In this document: in pieces, positions 34,182 through 43,910 of the stretch
How positions within the stretch are numbered: the stretch's first letter is position 1
Layout: every line of letters starts with the position of its first letter
NCBI GenBank assembly: GCA_903859705.1
Contig: CAIONQ010000010.1
Location: 1 to 47,811, forward strand
Direction of reading: 5' to 3'
DNA length: 47,811 nt
Origin: an uncultured Chthonomonas sp.
GTDB lineage: Bacteria > Armatimonadota > Chthonomonadetes > Chthonomonadales > Chthonomonadaceae
Notes under the pieces: generated by a model
Told to the model about the DNA's origin: nothing
Database searches by the model: none
What the model saw: the letters and a program-made list of their open reading frames with translations, nothing else
Made by a program: the position numbers and the translations under genes

Positions 34182-35036
34182 TTATGGTAACTCACATGGC
34201 GTGTAACCATTACTTGCCGCGTAGGTTACCAGCCACTTCCGCTCGTTGGGTTTTGGGCAGAAGTTCTGGGCACCACGGCAGTAGGCAACGCCTTTGACAC
34301 TGGCAGTGGATGTGCTGGGAGGCGGAGGATGCGGGAAGATATCATCTGCTTTGCGGTATTTGGCGTGGCCATCCAGAAACACGTAGTTTGCGCCATCCTG
34401 GTGGCGATACGGGCGATCTCTATCATAAGGTATGCCCATACTAAGCTGGTAATGTTGCGCATAGCCAGCAAAATGGTGGGGCATATCCATGAGCCCTGCA
34501 GAACCGCTATCACCTACGAAAACACACACAGACGGGCTATCTATACTCGGGATATCCAGGTATCGAAATGCGTAAGGGCTATTTGCATCGTAGTCATAAA
34601 CATAGGCATAGTTTAGACCATAGCTGCGTTGAGTGGATTGGCCTTCAGAATCCGGGCAATGCCATACACCGGCCCACGACGGAGCGGTGCGGTTGCCAGG
34701 ATCGCCATTCTTAACATAGGGATACAACTTGGCATCCCAGTAACGGTCTACCGTGTCCAGGCCAGGGTTGCTCCTGCATGGGACATAGGTTGCGCTATTG
34801 GATGTGCAATAGAAGTACTCACTCCAGGTTGGGAATCCTTCATCGTAATCCTGCGCATACATCATTAACGCAGTTCCCATCTGTTTCTCATTACTCAAGC
34901 AGGATATTCCTCTTGCCTTTTCTCTTGCCTGAGAGAACACCGGGAACAAAATTGCCGCAAGAATTGCTATGATTGCTATAACAACAAGCAGCTCAATGAG
35001 GGTAAACCCTCGACGCACGGTACTGCATTCTGACAT
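34182..35036 (-). CDS. Type II pseudopilin-like protein, DUF1559-like
   Basis: 284 residues. Prepilin signal [20 protein letters not shown] with the classic Gly at -1, continuing into [18 protein letters not shown], nearly identical to the protein at 14514 over this part. The C-terminal half carries [12 protein letters not shown] (DGH motif). A Pro/Ser tail ([12 protein letters not shown]) and a Cys-containing end follow. ATG 35036 has AAGGAG 8 nt upstream; the open frame runs on to 35117 but without a ribosome site. Secreted surface-type protein of unknown role. Confidence 0.92.
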   Translation of the reverse strand: MSECSTVRRGFTLIELLVVIAIIAILAAILFPVFSQAREKARGISCLSNEKQMGTALMMYAQDYDEGFPTWSEYFYCTSNSATYVPCRSNPGLDTVDRYWDAKLYPYVKNGDPGNRTAPSWAGVWHCPDSEGQSTQRSYGLNYAYVYDYDANSPYAFRYLDIPSIDSPSVCVFVGDSGSAGLMDMPHHFAGYAQHYQLSMGIPYDRDRPYRHQDGANYVFLDGHAKYRKADDIFPHPPPPSTSTASVKGVAYCRGAQNFCPKPNERKWLVTYAASNGYTPCELP

Positions 35037-35224
35037 GGGGAGATCTCCTTGGTAGCGCGCCACAAGGGAGAATTGGGTAATGCAGAACATCATTGAACAT
35101 TTACCAGCGCTGGCCATTATTCAGTTAATTGGGCGCACTGAGGCGCATTTTAACACTTCGCGATAGTGTAGTCAATTAGAAATTGAAGAAATAGATGCAA
35201 TTGTTCCAATAGTAACCAAATCAA

Positions 35225-35259
35225 GAGAACCGCAACTACCCGTGTAGTATGCGGTTCTC
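35225..35259 (-). terminator. Intrinsic terminator after sucB
   Basis: A 10-bp perfect stem (GAGAACCGCA at 35225-35234 with 35250-35259) extends by five further pairs (35235-35239 with 35244-35248) after a one-base bulge, leaving a 4-nt loop. A/T-rich flanks lie on both sides: TTTTTATT on the plus strand, TTGATTT on the minus. It follows sucB by about 50 nt and may work in both directions. Confidence 0.75.
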
Positions 35260-35306
35260 ATTTTTATTGCCAATCTATATCAACAAGCCTGCGTTTGCAA
35301 TCAAGC

Positions 35307-36533
35307 TCAGCCCTCAAGCAGCATCGCTTCCGGATCTTCGAGCAACTCTTTTACTCGCACCAGGAAGCGCACTGAGTCGCTTCCGTCAACAATACGGTGA
35401 TCGTATGAAAGTGCGAGGTACATCATTGGCCGAATCTCAATCTGCCCATTGATTACAACAGCACGCTCCTGGATCTTATGCATCCCCAATATGCCTACCT
35501 GCGGGTAGTTCAGGATAGGTGTCGACATGAGAGATCCGAAAGTCCCACCGTTTGTGATGGTAAACGAGCCACCCACAAGCTCCGAGATAGATAGCTTTTT
35601 GTCTTTAGCCTTTTCAGCCAGAGATTTGATCTCTTTTTCTAGCACGGCAAACGATTTCTTATCGGCATCCCTCAGAACTGGTACAACCAGACCATCCTCA
35701 GCGCCCACCGCAATACCGATATCGTAGTAGTGCTTCAGCACAATATCTGTGCCCTGGATTTCAGCATTAAGGTAAGGATAAGTCTTTAGGGCCCCGATGA
35801 CTGCGCGGGTGAAGAATGACATGAAGCCGATCTTTACGCCATATCGCTTTTCAAACTGTTCGTTTCGGCGCTTGCGCAGGTCCATGATCGCGGTCATATC
35901 CACCTCATTAAAGGTGGTTAGCATTGCCGCGGTATTCTGTGCTTCCTTCAGCCGATCGGCGATTACACGGCGCATTCGCGTCATAGGTATTCGCTCTTCT
36001 GAACGCAGGCCAGAGGCAGAAACCGGAGTGGCAGCGGCTGGCGCTGGCTTACGAACCGGAGCGGCAACAGCAGGTATGGGGGCCGGTGCAGCGGGCACAG
36101 CCCGTGCAGCGGCTGCATCGCGCACATCGGCAGTAACAATACGGCCGCCAGCGCCAGACCCTGCGACAGCAGAAAGATCCACCCCTGCGTCTGCCGCCAC
36201 TTTCGCGGCGAGTGGTGTAGTACGTGCCCCCGGGGGGGAAACGGCTGCTTCTGGCATTGGAGTCTGGGCAACAGAAGCCGGAGCGGGCGCAACTGCCCCT
36301 TCCGCTACCACTGCAAGCACGTCACCAATGCCAACAGTATCGCCTTCCTCACGCACGATAGTCTGCAGAACTCCTGCTACCTCGGACGCAACGGCGGTGT
36401 TTGCCTTATCGGTTTCCAGCTCAACAACATCTTCACCGGCGGCAACTGCCTCTCCGGCTTTCTTAAGCCATCGCAGAACCGTTGCCTCAGTAACCGATTC
36501 GCCTACGGAAGGAACCCGGATCTCAAAAGACAT
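35307..36533 (-). CDS. sucB: 2-oxoglutarate dehydrogenase E2, dihydrolipoyllysine succinyltransferase
   Basis: 408 residues, normal E2 length. Lipoyl domain with ETDKAN (lipoylated K43). An Ala/Pro-rich linker leads to the peripheral subunit-binding domain ([20 protein letters not shown]). A second Ala/Pro linker leads to the catalytic core, ending in [17 protein letters not shown], where the His and Asp of DHRxxDG are catalytic. It transfers succinyl groups to CoA in the TCA cycle. Lies 43 nt downstream of sucA. No lpd (E3) is adjacent; E3 is often encoded elsewhere. Confidence 0.95.
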   Translation of the reverse strand: MSFEIRVPSVGESVTEATVLRWLKKAGEAVAAGEDVVELETDKANTAVASEVAGVLQTIVREEGDTVGIGDVLAVVAEGAVAPAPASVAQTPMPEAAVSPPGARTTPLAAKVAADAGVDLSAVAGSGAGGRIVTADVRDAAAARAVPAAPAPIPAVAAPVRKPAPAAATPVSASGLRSEERIPMTRMRRVIADRLKEAQNTAAMLTTFNEVDMTAIMDLRKRRNEQFEKRYGVKIGFMSFFTRAVIGALKTYPYLNAEIQGTDIVLKHYYDIGIAVGAEDGLVVPVLRDADKKSFAVLEKEIKSLAEKAKDKKLSISELVGGSFTITNGGTFGSLMSTPILNYPQVGILGMHKIQERAVVINGQIEIRPMMYLALSYDHRIVDGSDSVRFLVRVKELLEDPEAMLLEG

Positions 36534-36576
36534 GACGCACCATACTCACTTTCGTTAAACATTTGCAGGCGCGAGC

Positions 36577-39474
36577 TTATCGGGTAGCACCAGCTGCCGG
36601 CTCGCGATCAGTCGCACTTTTCGTTTCCAGATCCGCCATAAGTGCAGGCGGCGTATCCAGAGCATCTGCAAGAATGCGCTGCTGTTCGGCAAGATGCTGA
36701 GTCATGGAACCCTCAGCAGGGCTTGCCGCCTCTCGGCGACCTACGTAGGTAGTTGAGCCAGTCCAACCGGCCAGATCGCGAATCCTTGGTTCGATGAAAC
36801 TCCAGGCCCCCATGTTACGGGGTTCCTCTTGCATCCACACAACCTCTTTCAGGTTGGGGTACCCGGCAATGACTTTCTGCAGGGCATCTGCTGGGAACGG
36901 ATACAGCTCTTCGATGCGCACTAATGCCGCATGTTCTGCGGCTACGAACGCGGCACGTGGTGCAAAGGGAGAGCTTGCTTCAAATGCCATGTCCATGTAG
37001 ATTTTGCCCGAACAGAGAATTAGCCTGGTGACTTTCTCGGCGCGCTTCTGTGCCTCATCGTCATTTATTACAGGTTGGAATGATCCTTCCGTAAGGTCTG
37101 ACAGTGAACATGCTGCACGCGAGTGACGCAGCAGAAATTTAGGGCTCATCACTACAAGTGGCCGTGGGTGTGCGCTCAAACGTGCGGCCTGTCTTCGCAG
37201 CAGGTGGTAGTACTGTGCTGCGGTGGTGCAGTTTGCTACGCAGATATTATCATTTGCGGCAAGTTGCAGATATCGCTCGATGCGTGCACTGGAGTGCTCC
37301 GGCCCACTGCCCTCATAACCATGTGGTAGCAGCAATACAAGCGAAGAGAATTGTGCCCACTTTGCCATACCTGATACGATGAACTGATCAATAATGACCT
37401 GCGCACCGTTGGCAAAATCTCCAAACTGAGCTTCCCACAGAGTAAGAGTGCCCGGTGAGTGAATGCTGTATCCGTACTCAAACCCGAGTGCGGCATTTTC
37501 TGAAAGTGGGCTGTTGAAGATTGCAAAAGGTGCCTTTGCAGCAGACAAGCTCTGCAAGGGCGTGTATTTCTTGCCAGTTTCTATATCGTGAAGGACTGCA
37601 TTTCGGTGCCCAAAAGTTCCGCGCTCGCAGTCTTGACCGGTGAGCCGAATGGGTGTGCCATCCGCAAGAATGGACGCAAATGCAAGTGCTTCTGCGTGCC
37701 CCCACACAATTCCGCCAGGCTCATGAACGGAGCGTGCCCGTAGTTGAAGCACTCTGCGTTCCAGCTTTGTATCCGCCTGAAAGTGCTCCGGCCTCTCCAA
37801 CAAAGCCTGATTGAAATCGATAATTTGTTGGTTTGTAACGGACTTCACTGGAACCAGAGATGCATCTTCCACATGATTATGGTCAGCATGGCCTGGTAGT
37901 ACAGGCTTAAGGGGAGAGTTGCGCGCAGAGGTCAGGCGTTTAAAAACAGAAACAACCATACTCTCGGCATCTTCCCTGGATACCGAACCTTCTGTTGCGA
38001 GCTTTTGAGCCCACAGGTCTCGAATTCTTGGGTGTTCAGCCACAACCTGATACATCTGTGGCTGTGTAAACTCAGGGTTATCGCCTTCGTTATGACCATA
38101 TCGGCGATATCCAATTAGATCTATTAGAAAGTCTTTTTGGAATGCGGCACGGTAATCGCATGCCATTCTGGCTGCAGCAATACATGCCATCGGGTCGTCG
38201 GCATTTACGTGCACAACCGGGATCTCAAATCCTTTAGCCAGATCACTGGCATACTCCGTGGAGCGGCCGTCTTCTGGATCCGTGGTAAATCCAATTTGAT
38301 TGTTGGCGATTATGTGAATTGAACCGCCGGTAGCGTAACCCTTAAGGCGAGAAAGGTTCAGTGTTTCGGCAACAATACCCTGCCCCGGGAATGCTGCATC
38401 GCCGTGGATTAGGATTGCCAGAGCGGCTTTGTCGTCCCGCACGGGTTGGCCAGTATCTGTTTTAACCTCTTGCGCTGCACGAGCATGCCCTTCCACAACA
38501 GCATTCACAAACTCCAGATGGCTGGGATTTGGCACAAGTGTTATGGGCATTTCGGCAACACCGCTTTCCTTATAGGCGCGCATGTAACCAAGGTGGTACT
38601 TAACATCTCCCGAATATCCGGTGCTGCCACCTCCGGCAACAGATGCTGTTGGGCGGCTCTTTACATCATCGAAAGCGGGAAGAATCGCTTCATAAGGTTT
38701 TCCCAGAACATGAGCCAGCACATTGAGTCGGCCGCGATGAGCCATACCAAGCACCACTTCGCGCCCGCCTTCTGCGGCTGCACGATGGATTATCTCATCG
38801 AGAACCGGCACCAGCATATCGGTGCCTTCGATACTAAAGCGTTTAACCTTGGGCCACGTTTTATCGATGTACTGCTCAAAAGTATCCACCTCTGTGAGGC
38901 GTTCCAGCAGCTCTCGCTTCCAGCGGACATCCATCCCAGTAAAATAGCGCCCCGATTCCGCGGCGTCGCGGAGCCAGTAGCGCTCAGCTTTGTTCTGCAC
39001 ATGCTCGTCGTCATAACCAATGCTGCCAGAGTAAACTTCACGCAGTTGACGCATGGCCTCAAGAGCATTGGATGTTCGTTCTGCAATGGGCCCTCCCACT
39101 ACAGAGGAAGGCAAAAGCACGAGGTCGCGTTCCGTTAGGCCATGTTCATCGAGCGCAAGCTCAGCATCATGTGCAGGGCGAATGCCCAGAGGATCTACAT
39201 TGGCCTCAAGATGCCCGCGCTGACGGATGAATCGTGCAAGACGTGCGGCGGCGGCACCATAATTGATGCCTCGCTGTGTTATAACGCCATGTCCGGCCGT
39301 TAGATTCTCAACCACTGCGGCATCCACCGTGGAACCGGCAGTGGGCTGAGATGCAATTGCCCCAAAGTACGCTCGGGTCTCTGCGTCTACTGAGGCAGGA
39401 TCTTCCAAGTACTGCTCGTACAGCGCCTGTACATAGCCAGCGTTTGCGCCGTAAATGTTGCCTGGGTCCGTCAT
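36577..39474 (-). CDS. sucA: 2-oxoglutarate dehydrogenase E1 component
   Basis: 965 residues. The E1 oxidatively decarboxylates 2-oxoglutarate with thiamine diphosphate. The N-terminus (GANAGYVQALYEQYLEDP) is the OdhA/SucA type that docks the E2. MAHRGRLNVLAHVLGKPYEA, HGDAAFPGQGIVAETLNL and NNQIGFTTDPEDGRS are conserved active-site and ThDP-binding stretches. The C-terminal third (YPFPADALQKVIAGYP, WMQEEPRNMGAWSFIEPR) is the transketolase-C domain. Only a weak ribosome site precedes the ATG. First gene of the sucAB pair, driven by the promoter at 39572-39601. Confidence 0.97.
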   Translation of the reverse strand: MTDPGNIYGANAGYVQALYEQYLEDPASVDAETRAYFGAIASQPTAGSTVDAAVVENLTAGHGVITQRGINYGAAAARLARFIRQRGHLEANVDPLGIRPAHDAELALDEHGLTERDLVLLPSSVVGGPIAERTSNALEAMRQLREVYSGSIGYDDEHVQNKAERYWLRDAAESGRYFTGMDVRWKRELLERLTEVDTFEQYIDKTWPKVKRFSIEGTDMLVPVLDEIIHRAAAEGGREVVLGMAHRGRLNVLAHVLGKPYEAILPAFDDVKSRPTASVAGGGSTGYSGDVKYHLGYMRAYKESGVAEMPITLVPNPSHLEFVNAVVEGHARAAQEVKTDTGQPVRDDKAALAILIHGDAAFPGQGIVAETLNLSRLKGYATGGSIHIIANNQIGFTTDPEDGRSTEYASDLAKGFEIPVVHVNADDPMACIAAARMACDYRAAFQKDFLIDLIGYRRYGHNEGDNPEFTQPQMYQVVAEHPRIRDLWAQKLATEGSVSREDAESMVVSVFKRLTSARNSPLKPVLPGHADHNHVEDASLVPVKSVTNQQIIDFNQALLERPEHFQADTKLERRVLQLRARSVHEPGGIVWGHAEALAFASILADGTPIRLTGQDCERGTFGHRNAVLHDIETGKKYTPLQSLSAAKAPFAIFNSPLSENAALGFEYGYSIHSPGTLTLWEAQFGDFANGAQVIIDQFIVSGMAKWAQFSSLVLLLPHGYEGSGPEHSSARIERYLQLAANDNICVANCTTAAQYYHLLRRQAARLSAHPRPLVVMSPKFLLRHSRAACSLSDLTEGSFQPVINDDEAQKRAEKVTRLILCSGKIYMDMAFEASSPFAPRAAFVAAEHAALVRIEELYPFPADALQKVIAGYPNLKEVVWMQEEPRNMGAWSFIEPRIRDLAGWTGSTTYVGRREAASPAEGSMTQHLAEQQRILADALDTPPALMADLETKSATDREPAAGATR

Positions 39475-39571
39475 AAATAGATACTGAGCCTTCTGAAAGT
39501 GTTAGCGGGCAAAGCTGCATGCCAAAAGTGTTGAATGGCGGCAAGCCCGAAAATCAACTATGATTCAGACT

Positions 39572-39601
39572 ATCATACCGTTTCGCCTGCTCTCGCGTCA
39601 A
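39572..39601 (-). promoter_or_regulatory. sigma-70-type promoter for sucAB
   Basis: The minus strand reads TTGACG, 18 nt, TATGAT, five of six matches in each hexamer. Transcription would start near 39565, leaving a leader of about 90 nt before sucA. The -10 lies in a short dyad (TATGAT-N7-ATCATA, 39559-39577) that could bind a regulator. Confidence 0.65.
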
Positions 39602-39644
39602 GCATGAAACGCGCAACAGTGAGCGAGACTATCCGAGTTTCAGG

Positions 39645-39674
39645 TTGATTATTCGTTTCGTAAAATGCTACCAT
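39645..39674 (+). promoter_or_regulatory. Candidate promoter for the gap-pgk-tpiA unit
   Basis: TTGATT, 18 nt, TACCAT on the plus strand, about 105 nt before the gap start codon. Four of six bases match the -10 consensus. Back-to-back with the sucA promoter in the 304-bp divergent gap. Confidence 0.4.
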
Positions 39675-39778
39675 GTATGTGATTCGCGAGCGTCTCAACG
39701 GATCGAGTGCTGCTTGCATTTGGCCGCGATATTAAAAGGAAGACGCAACGAACCCATTCCATCGGAGGAACCTTCAAA

Positions 39779-40795
39779 ATGGCAGTAAGAGTTGGTATTA
39801 ACGGCTTCGGGCGCATTGGACGTCTGGCTCTCCGGACAATCCTGCAGCGCCACGCACACGACATCGAAGTGGTCGCCGTTAACGACCTCACAGACACAAA
39901 TACGAACGCACACCTGTTTAAGTGGGATTCCACATACGGCCCGTTCGCCGGCGATGTCGCCGCAGTCGATGGCGGTTTTGTGGTGAACGGCAAGGACATC
40001 AAAGTTTTCGCTGAGCGCGACCCAGCTGCAATCACCTGGGATAGCGTTGGCGTAGACATCGTTGTAGAGTCCACCGGACTGTTTACAGATGCAACCAAGG
40101 CAGCTGCTCACCTGGGTGGCAGCGTAAAGAAAGTTATTATCTCTGCGCCCGCTAAAAAAGAAGATATCACCATCGTTCTGGGCGTAAATGAGGGATCTTA
40201 CGATCCCAGCAAGCACCATGTAATCTCCAACGCCAGCTGCACAACAAATGGCCTGGCACCGATTGCAAAGGTACTTAACGATCGGTTCGGAATTGAGAAG
40301 GGTCTTCTTACCACAGTGCATGCGTATACCAATTCGCAGCGCCTGGTAGATACCGCAGCAAAAGACGACCTGCGCGATGCACGCGCTGCAGCGGAGAACA
40401 TTGTTCCAAGCGCAACCGGTGCTGCGCGCGCCGTTGGCCTGGTTATCCCGGAACTGCAGGGTAAGTTTAGCGGAATGGCCTTCCGCATCCCAACCCCCAC
40501 CGTTTCTGTAGTTGACTTCACGGCATTACTCTCCAAGGACGCAACTCCGGCAGAGATCAATGCAGCGGTGAAAGAGTACGCTGATGGCCCGATGAAAGGC
40601 ATCGTTGAGTACACCGATCTGCCGCTTGTGTCCACAGACATGAAGGGCAACGTCCATTCATCTATCTTCTCTGCAGTGGATACCATTGCAATCGGCGGCA
40701 ACCTGGTGAAGGTTGTTTCCTGGTACGACAATGAGTGGGGCTATGCCAACCGCGTGGGCGATCTTATCGCTTACGTCGCAAGCAAGGGTCTGTAA
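39779..40795 (+). CDS. gap: Glyceraldehyde-3-phosphate dehydrogenase
   Basis: 338 residues, standard length. Rossmann opening [17 protein letters not shown], catalytic C154 in [10 protein letters not shown], and H181 in HAYTN that activates it. Phosphate-binding and ring motifs follow ([26 protein letters not shown]). It oxidises glyceraldehyde 3-phosphate to 1,3-bisphosphoglycerate in glycolysis. The cofactor loop TNSQR differs from the common TNDQR, so NAD versus NADP preference is not certain. The start at 39779 has GGAGG 10 nt upstream; 24 extra in-frame codons before it do not belong. Confidence 0.97.
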   Translation: MAVRVGINGFGRIGRLALRTILQRHAHDIEVVAVNDLTDTNTNAHLFKWDSTYGPFAGDVAAVDGGFVVNGKDIKVFAERDPAAITWDSVGVDIVVESTGLFTDATKAAAHLGGSVKKVIISAPAKKEDITIVLGVNEGSYDPSKHHVISNASCTTNGLAPIAKVLNDRFGIEKGLLTTVHAYTNSQRLVDTAAKDDLRDARAAAENIVPSATGAARAVGLVIPELQGKFSGMAFRIPTPTVSVVDFTALLSKDATPAEINAAVKEYADGPMKGIVEYTDLPLVSTDMKGNVHSSIFSAVDTIAIGGNLVKVVSWYDNEWGYANRVGDLIAYVASKGL

Positions 40796-40832
40796 TCCAG
40801 AATTCAGCTATTGCTGAACCTGGCTGTTCCTG

Positions 40833-40874
40833 CCTCCCCTTTCTGTCGGGCAATGCACTGTCAGGAAGGGGAGG
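40833..40874 (+). terminator. Hairpin between gap and pgk
   Basis: A 12-bp stem with one mismatch (CCTCCCCTTTCT at 40833-40844 with 40863-40874) around an 18-nt loop, 38 nt after the gap stop. No U-tract follows. It may reduce read-through and set gap expression above pgk. Confidence 0.45.
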
Positions 40875-41010
40875 TATTCGCTTGTTACCCTGTTAGAATA
40901 GTAGCGTTTTTGCCGCTTCTGGCACCTTGCAAATTGCGGTCCGGACTACCGTGCATCACGCCATTGTGCATGCATTTGTGAGAGCGGCGCATTACAGAAA
41001 GCAGATTTCC

Positions 41011-42198
41011 ATGAATAAGAAGACCGTTGAGGATATTGATGTCCGCGGCAAGCGCGTGCTTGTTCGTGTTGATTTCAACGTTCCACAGGACGAAACTGGC
41101 GCGATAACCGATGAAACCCGCATTGTGGCGGCGCTGCCTACAATTGAATACCTGCGCGCGCGCGGAGCACGCGTAATCCTTGTATCTCACCTTGGCCGCC
41201 CCAAGGGAATAACTCCCAAGTACACACTTGCGCCAATCGCAGCCCGCCTTTCTGAAATTCTGGGTATTACTGTGGTGCTTCAGCCAGATTCAATTGGCGA
41301 GCTGGTTACCGAAGCCGTTTATGCTCTATCCGATGGCGATGTTACACTGCTTGAGAATGTACGTTTCTACCCGGAAGAAGAAAAGAACGACCCTGAGTTT
41401 GCAGCTAAGCTGGCCGCGCTTGCCGAGCTATATGTAAACGATGCATTCGGCACCGCGCACAGAGCTCATGCTTCCACCGAAGGTGTGGCTAAAATTATCC
41501 CGGGAGTGGCCGGCTTCCTGATGCGCAAAGAGCTGGATTATCTTGGCGGAGCATTAAACGAACCGAAACGCCCATTTGTGGCGATCCTCGGTGGCGCAAA
41601 AGTTAAAGACAAAATTGGCGTTATCAAGAGCCTCATAGGGAAAGTAGATACCCTGATAATTGGCGGCGGCATGGCCTATACCTTCCAGAAGGCTCGGGGT
41701 TATGAAATCGGCAAATCTCTGCTTGATGCCACCAATATCGAATTCTGCAAAGAGATTCTTGCCACCGATGGTGACAAGATTTTGCTGCCAGTAGATGTTG
41801 TAACTACCGATAACAACCCATTTGAGGTAGGCGAAGCAGCATGCAACACAGCAGTAGTGCCTGTATCCGAAATCCCCGCAGACCGTGAAGGTGTGGATAT
41901 TGGCCCAGAAACCATTAAGCTGTTTTCGGATGCCATTCAGAACGCCGCAACCGTTGTATGGAACGGCCCAATGGGTATCTTCGAATTTGCAAAGTTTGCA
42001 GAAGGCACCCGCGCCGTGGCGTTGGCGCTGGCTGAATCGGATGCAATTTCCATTATTGGCGGCGGAGACTCTGCGGCAGCAGTTACACAACTGGGCTACG
42101 CAGATAAGATGACACATATCTCCACGGGCGGCGGCGCTTCTCTGGAGTTCCTGGAAGGCACACCGCTCCCGGGCGTAGTTGCACTTCAGGATAAGTAG
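41011..42198 (+). CDS. pgk: Phosphoglycerate kinase
   Basis: 395 residues, standard length. [12 protein letters not shown] and SHLGRPKG bind 3-phosphoglycerate. [16 protein letters not shown] and [15 protein letters not shown] hold hinge and nucleotide-site residues. The C-terminal GGGDSAAAV and [13 protein letters not shown] are the ATP-side loops. It makes ATP from 1,3-bisphosphoglycerate. ATG 41011 ([14 protein letters not shown]) is the family start; the frame opens earlier at 40927, but those residues are foreign to the family. Followed by tpiA after 15 nt. Confidence 0.97.
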   Translation: MNKKTVEDIDVRGKRVLVRVDFNVPQDETGAITDETRIVAALPTIEYLRARGARVILVSHLGRPKGITPKYTLAPIAARLSEILGITVVLQPDSIGELVTEAVYALSDGDVTLLENVRFYPEEEKNDPEFAAKLAALAELYVNDAFGTAHRAHASTEGVAKIIPGVAGFLMRKELDYLGGALNEPKRPFVAILGGAKVKDKIGVIKSLIGKVDTLIIGGGMAYTFQKARGYEIGKSLLDATNIEFCKEILATDGDKILLPVDVVTTDNNPFEVGEAACNTAVVPVSEIPADREGVDIGPETIKLFSDAIQNAATVVWNGPMGIFEFAKFAEGTRAVALALAESDAISIIGGGDSAAAVTQLGYADKMTHISTGGGASLEFLEGTPLPGVVALQDK

Positions 42199-42213
42199 AC
42201 CGAGGGAATTAGA

Positions 42214-43029
42214 ATGCGTAAAACAATTATTGCCGGCAACTGGAAGATGAACTGCATACGCAGTGAGGCCAAGAGCCTTGTAGAAGATCTGAAAGTGAAG
42301 ACTGCCGGAAACACCGATGCTGTGGATGTGCTGGTTTGCCCGCCATTCACTTCGCTAACACTCGTGGCGGAGCTACTGGAAGGCACCGGGATCAAAGTAG
42401 GTGGCCAGAACCTCTTCTGGAAAGATAAGGGCGCTTACACCGGTCAGATATCTGCACCGATGCTAGTTGATGCCGGCTGCGAATATGTGGTTATTGGCCA
42501 TTCAGAACCCCGAGGCCGCTTTGGAGTGGCTGAGCCAGATTTCACACCAGAAATTCTTGCCTTCTTTGGGGATAGCGATGCCACAGTAAATCGCAAACTG
42601 CACGCAGCTCTTAAAGGTGGCCTTAAGCCGATTGTATGTGTTGGGGAAACGCTTGCAGAGCGCCAGGCCGGAAATACCGATTCCGTTATTTCCACCCAGA
42701 CCACTGCAGCTCTCAAAGACATCACTGCCGAGCAGGCCGCAAATCTGATCTTTGCATATGAGCCTGTTTGGGCCATTGGCACCGGCGAGGTTTGTGAGGC
42801 AGGCGAGGCCGACCGTGTTTGTGGTGTTGTACGATCCACGGTGGCAGCGCTTTATGGACCAGAGGTTGCCGAGCAAGCGCGCGTTCAGTACGGTGGCAGC
42901 GTAAAGCCCGACAATGCTGTGGATTTACTATCGCGGCCCAACATCGATGGTGCGCTTGTTGGTGGAGCAAGCCTTAAGGCAACCGATTTTGCAGCCATTA
43001 TTGCGGCCGCCCCGGAGCTTCAGAAGTGA
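42214..43029 (+). CDS. tpiA: Triosephosphate isomerase with a loop insertion
   Basis: 271 residues; the usual length is about 250. Catalytic K11 (AGNWKMN), H96 (VIGHSE) and E183 (AYEPVWAIGTG) are all present, as is the phosphate loop YGGSV. It interconverts DHAP and glyceraldehyde 3-phosphate. After HSE the normal RRxxFGE is replaced by PRGRFGVAEPDFTPEILA, then FGDSD: about 15 residues inserted between catalytic His and the FG-(E/D)-(T/S)-D motif, and Pro99 replaces the first Arg of HSERR. This is at the dimer-interface loop. Ends overlapping hisG by 4 nt. Confidence 0.96.
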   Translation: MRKTIIAGNWKMNCIRSEAKSLVEDLKVKTAGNTDAVDVLVCPPFTSLTLVAELLEGTGIKVGGQNLFWKDKGAYTGQISAPMLVDAGCEYVVIGHSEPRGRFGVAEPDFTPEILAFFGDSDATVNRKLHAALKGGLKPIVCVGETLAERQAGNTDSVISTQTTAALKDITAEQAANLIFAYEPVWAIGTGEVCEAGEADRVCGVVRSTVAALYGPEVAEQARVQYGGSVKPDNAVDLLSRPNIDGALVGGASLKATDFAAIIAAAPELQK

Positions 43030-43910
43030 CAACAGAAAAGAAGCTTAAACTGGGCATTCCGAAAGGAAGCCTGCAGGAAGCCACCTTTGCCCTGTTTAAA
43101 AAGGCTGGCTATGAGTTCCGCATGACAAGCGGCCGCTCGTACCACCCGATAGTGGATGATCCCACCATCGAGCCTCTGTTGCTGCGCCCACAGGAAATTC
43201 CGCGCTATATAGAGCAGGGTATTCTTGATGCCGGCCTAACTGGTAAGGACTGGATTGAGGACAATGGGTCCGATGTGGTTGAGGTGGCAGACTTCGTTTA
43301 CGCGAAGGCCACACGCAACCCTATTCGCATAGTGCTTGCAGCGCCGAATGGCTCCTCAATTAACTCCGCAGCAGATCTTGAAGGCAAGCGCATCGCCACC
43401 GAATATGTTCGCCTGACAGAGAGATATCTTGAGCGGCACGGTGTGAAGGCTCAGGTTGAGTTTTCATGGGGTGCATGCGAGGTTAAGGTACCCGAGTTAG
43501 TGGATGCCATTGTGGTAAACACTGAAACCGGTTCCAGCCTGCGTGCTCACAACCTGAAAATTGTGGATCAGCTACTGGAATCAACAACGCGCCTTGCGGT
43601 AAACCACGCGGCGTGGGCGGACGACTGGAAGCGCGCAAAGATTGAGAACATTGTGCTGCTGATCCATGCAGCGCTGAATGCCGAAAGTCTGGTTGGCCTG
43701 AAGATGAATGTTCCACGGACCAGTCTGGATAGCGTTACTGAGCTACTGCCCGCACTAAAAACCCCTACAATCTCGCCGCTTTCCATTGAAGGATGGGTAG
43801 CCCTGGAGATTATTGTTGCTGAGAACACAGTGCGTGATTTGATTCCGGGGCTGAAACGCGCCGGGGCAGAAGGCATTGTGGAGTACCCGCTTAACAAAGT
43901 GGTGTACTGA
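43026..43910 (+). CDS. hisG: ATP phosphoribosyltransferase, long form
   Basis: 294 residues. First enzyme of histidine synthesis (ATP + PRPP to phosphoribosyl-ATP). LKLGIPKGSLQEATFALFKK, the DAGLTGKDWI loop and TGSSLRAHNLKIVDQLL are HisG motifs. The extra ~80 C-terminal residues (TPTISPLSIEGWVALEIIV, ending GAEGIVEYPLNKVV) are the ACT-like histidine-feedback domain, so it needs no HisZ. Start GTG within the tpiA stop (GTGA), so translation is coupled. No other his gene is in the window. Confidence 0.95.
   Translation: MTTEKKLKLGIPKGSLQEATFALFKKAGYEFRMTSGRSYHPIVDDPTIEPLLLRPQEIPRYIEQGILDAGLTGKDWIEDNGSDVVEVADFVYAKATRNPIRIVLAAPNGSSINSAADLEGKRIATEYVRLTERYLERHGVKAQVEFSWGACEVKVPELVDAIVVNTETGSSLRAHNLKIVDQLLESTTRLAVNHAAWADDWKRAKIENIVLLIHAALNAESLVGLKMNVPRTSLDSVTELLPALKTPTISPLSIEGWVALEIIVAENTVRDLIPGLKRAGAEGIVEYPLNKVVY

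Noticed and set aside
35797-36558. Ala/Thr-rich plus-strand open frame opposite sucB
   Set aside because: Low-complexity mirror of the Ala/Pro linkers in E2; no start signal.
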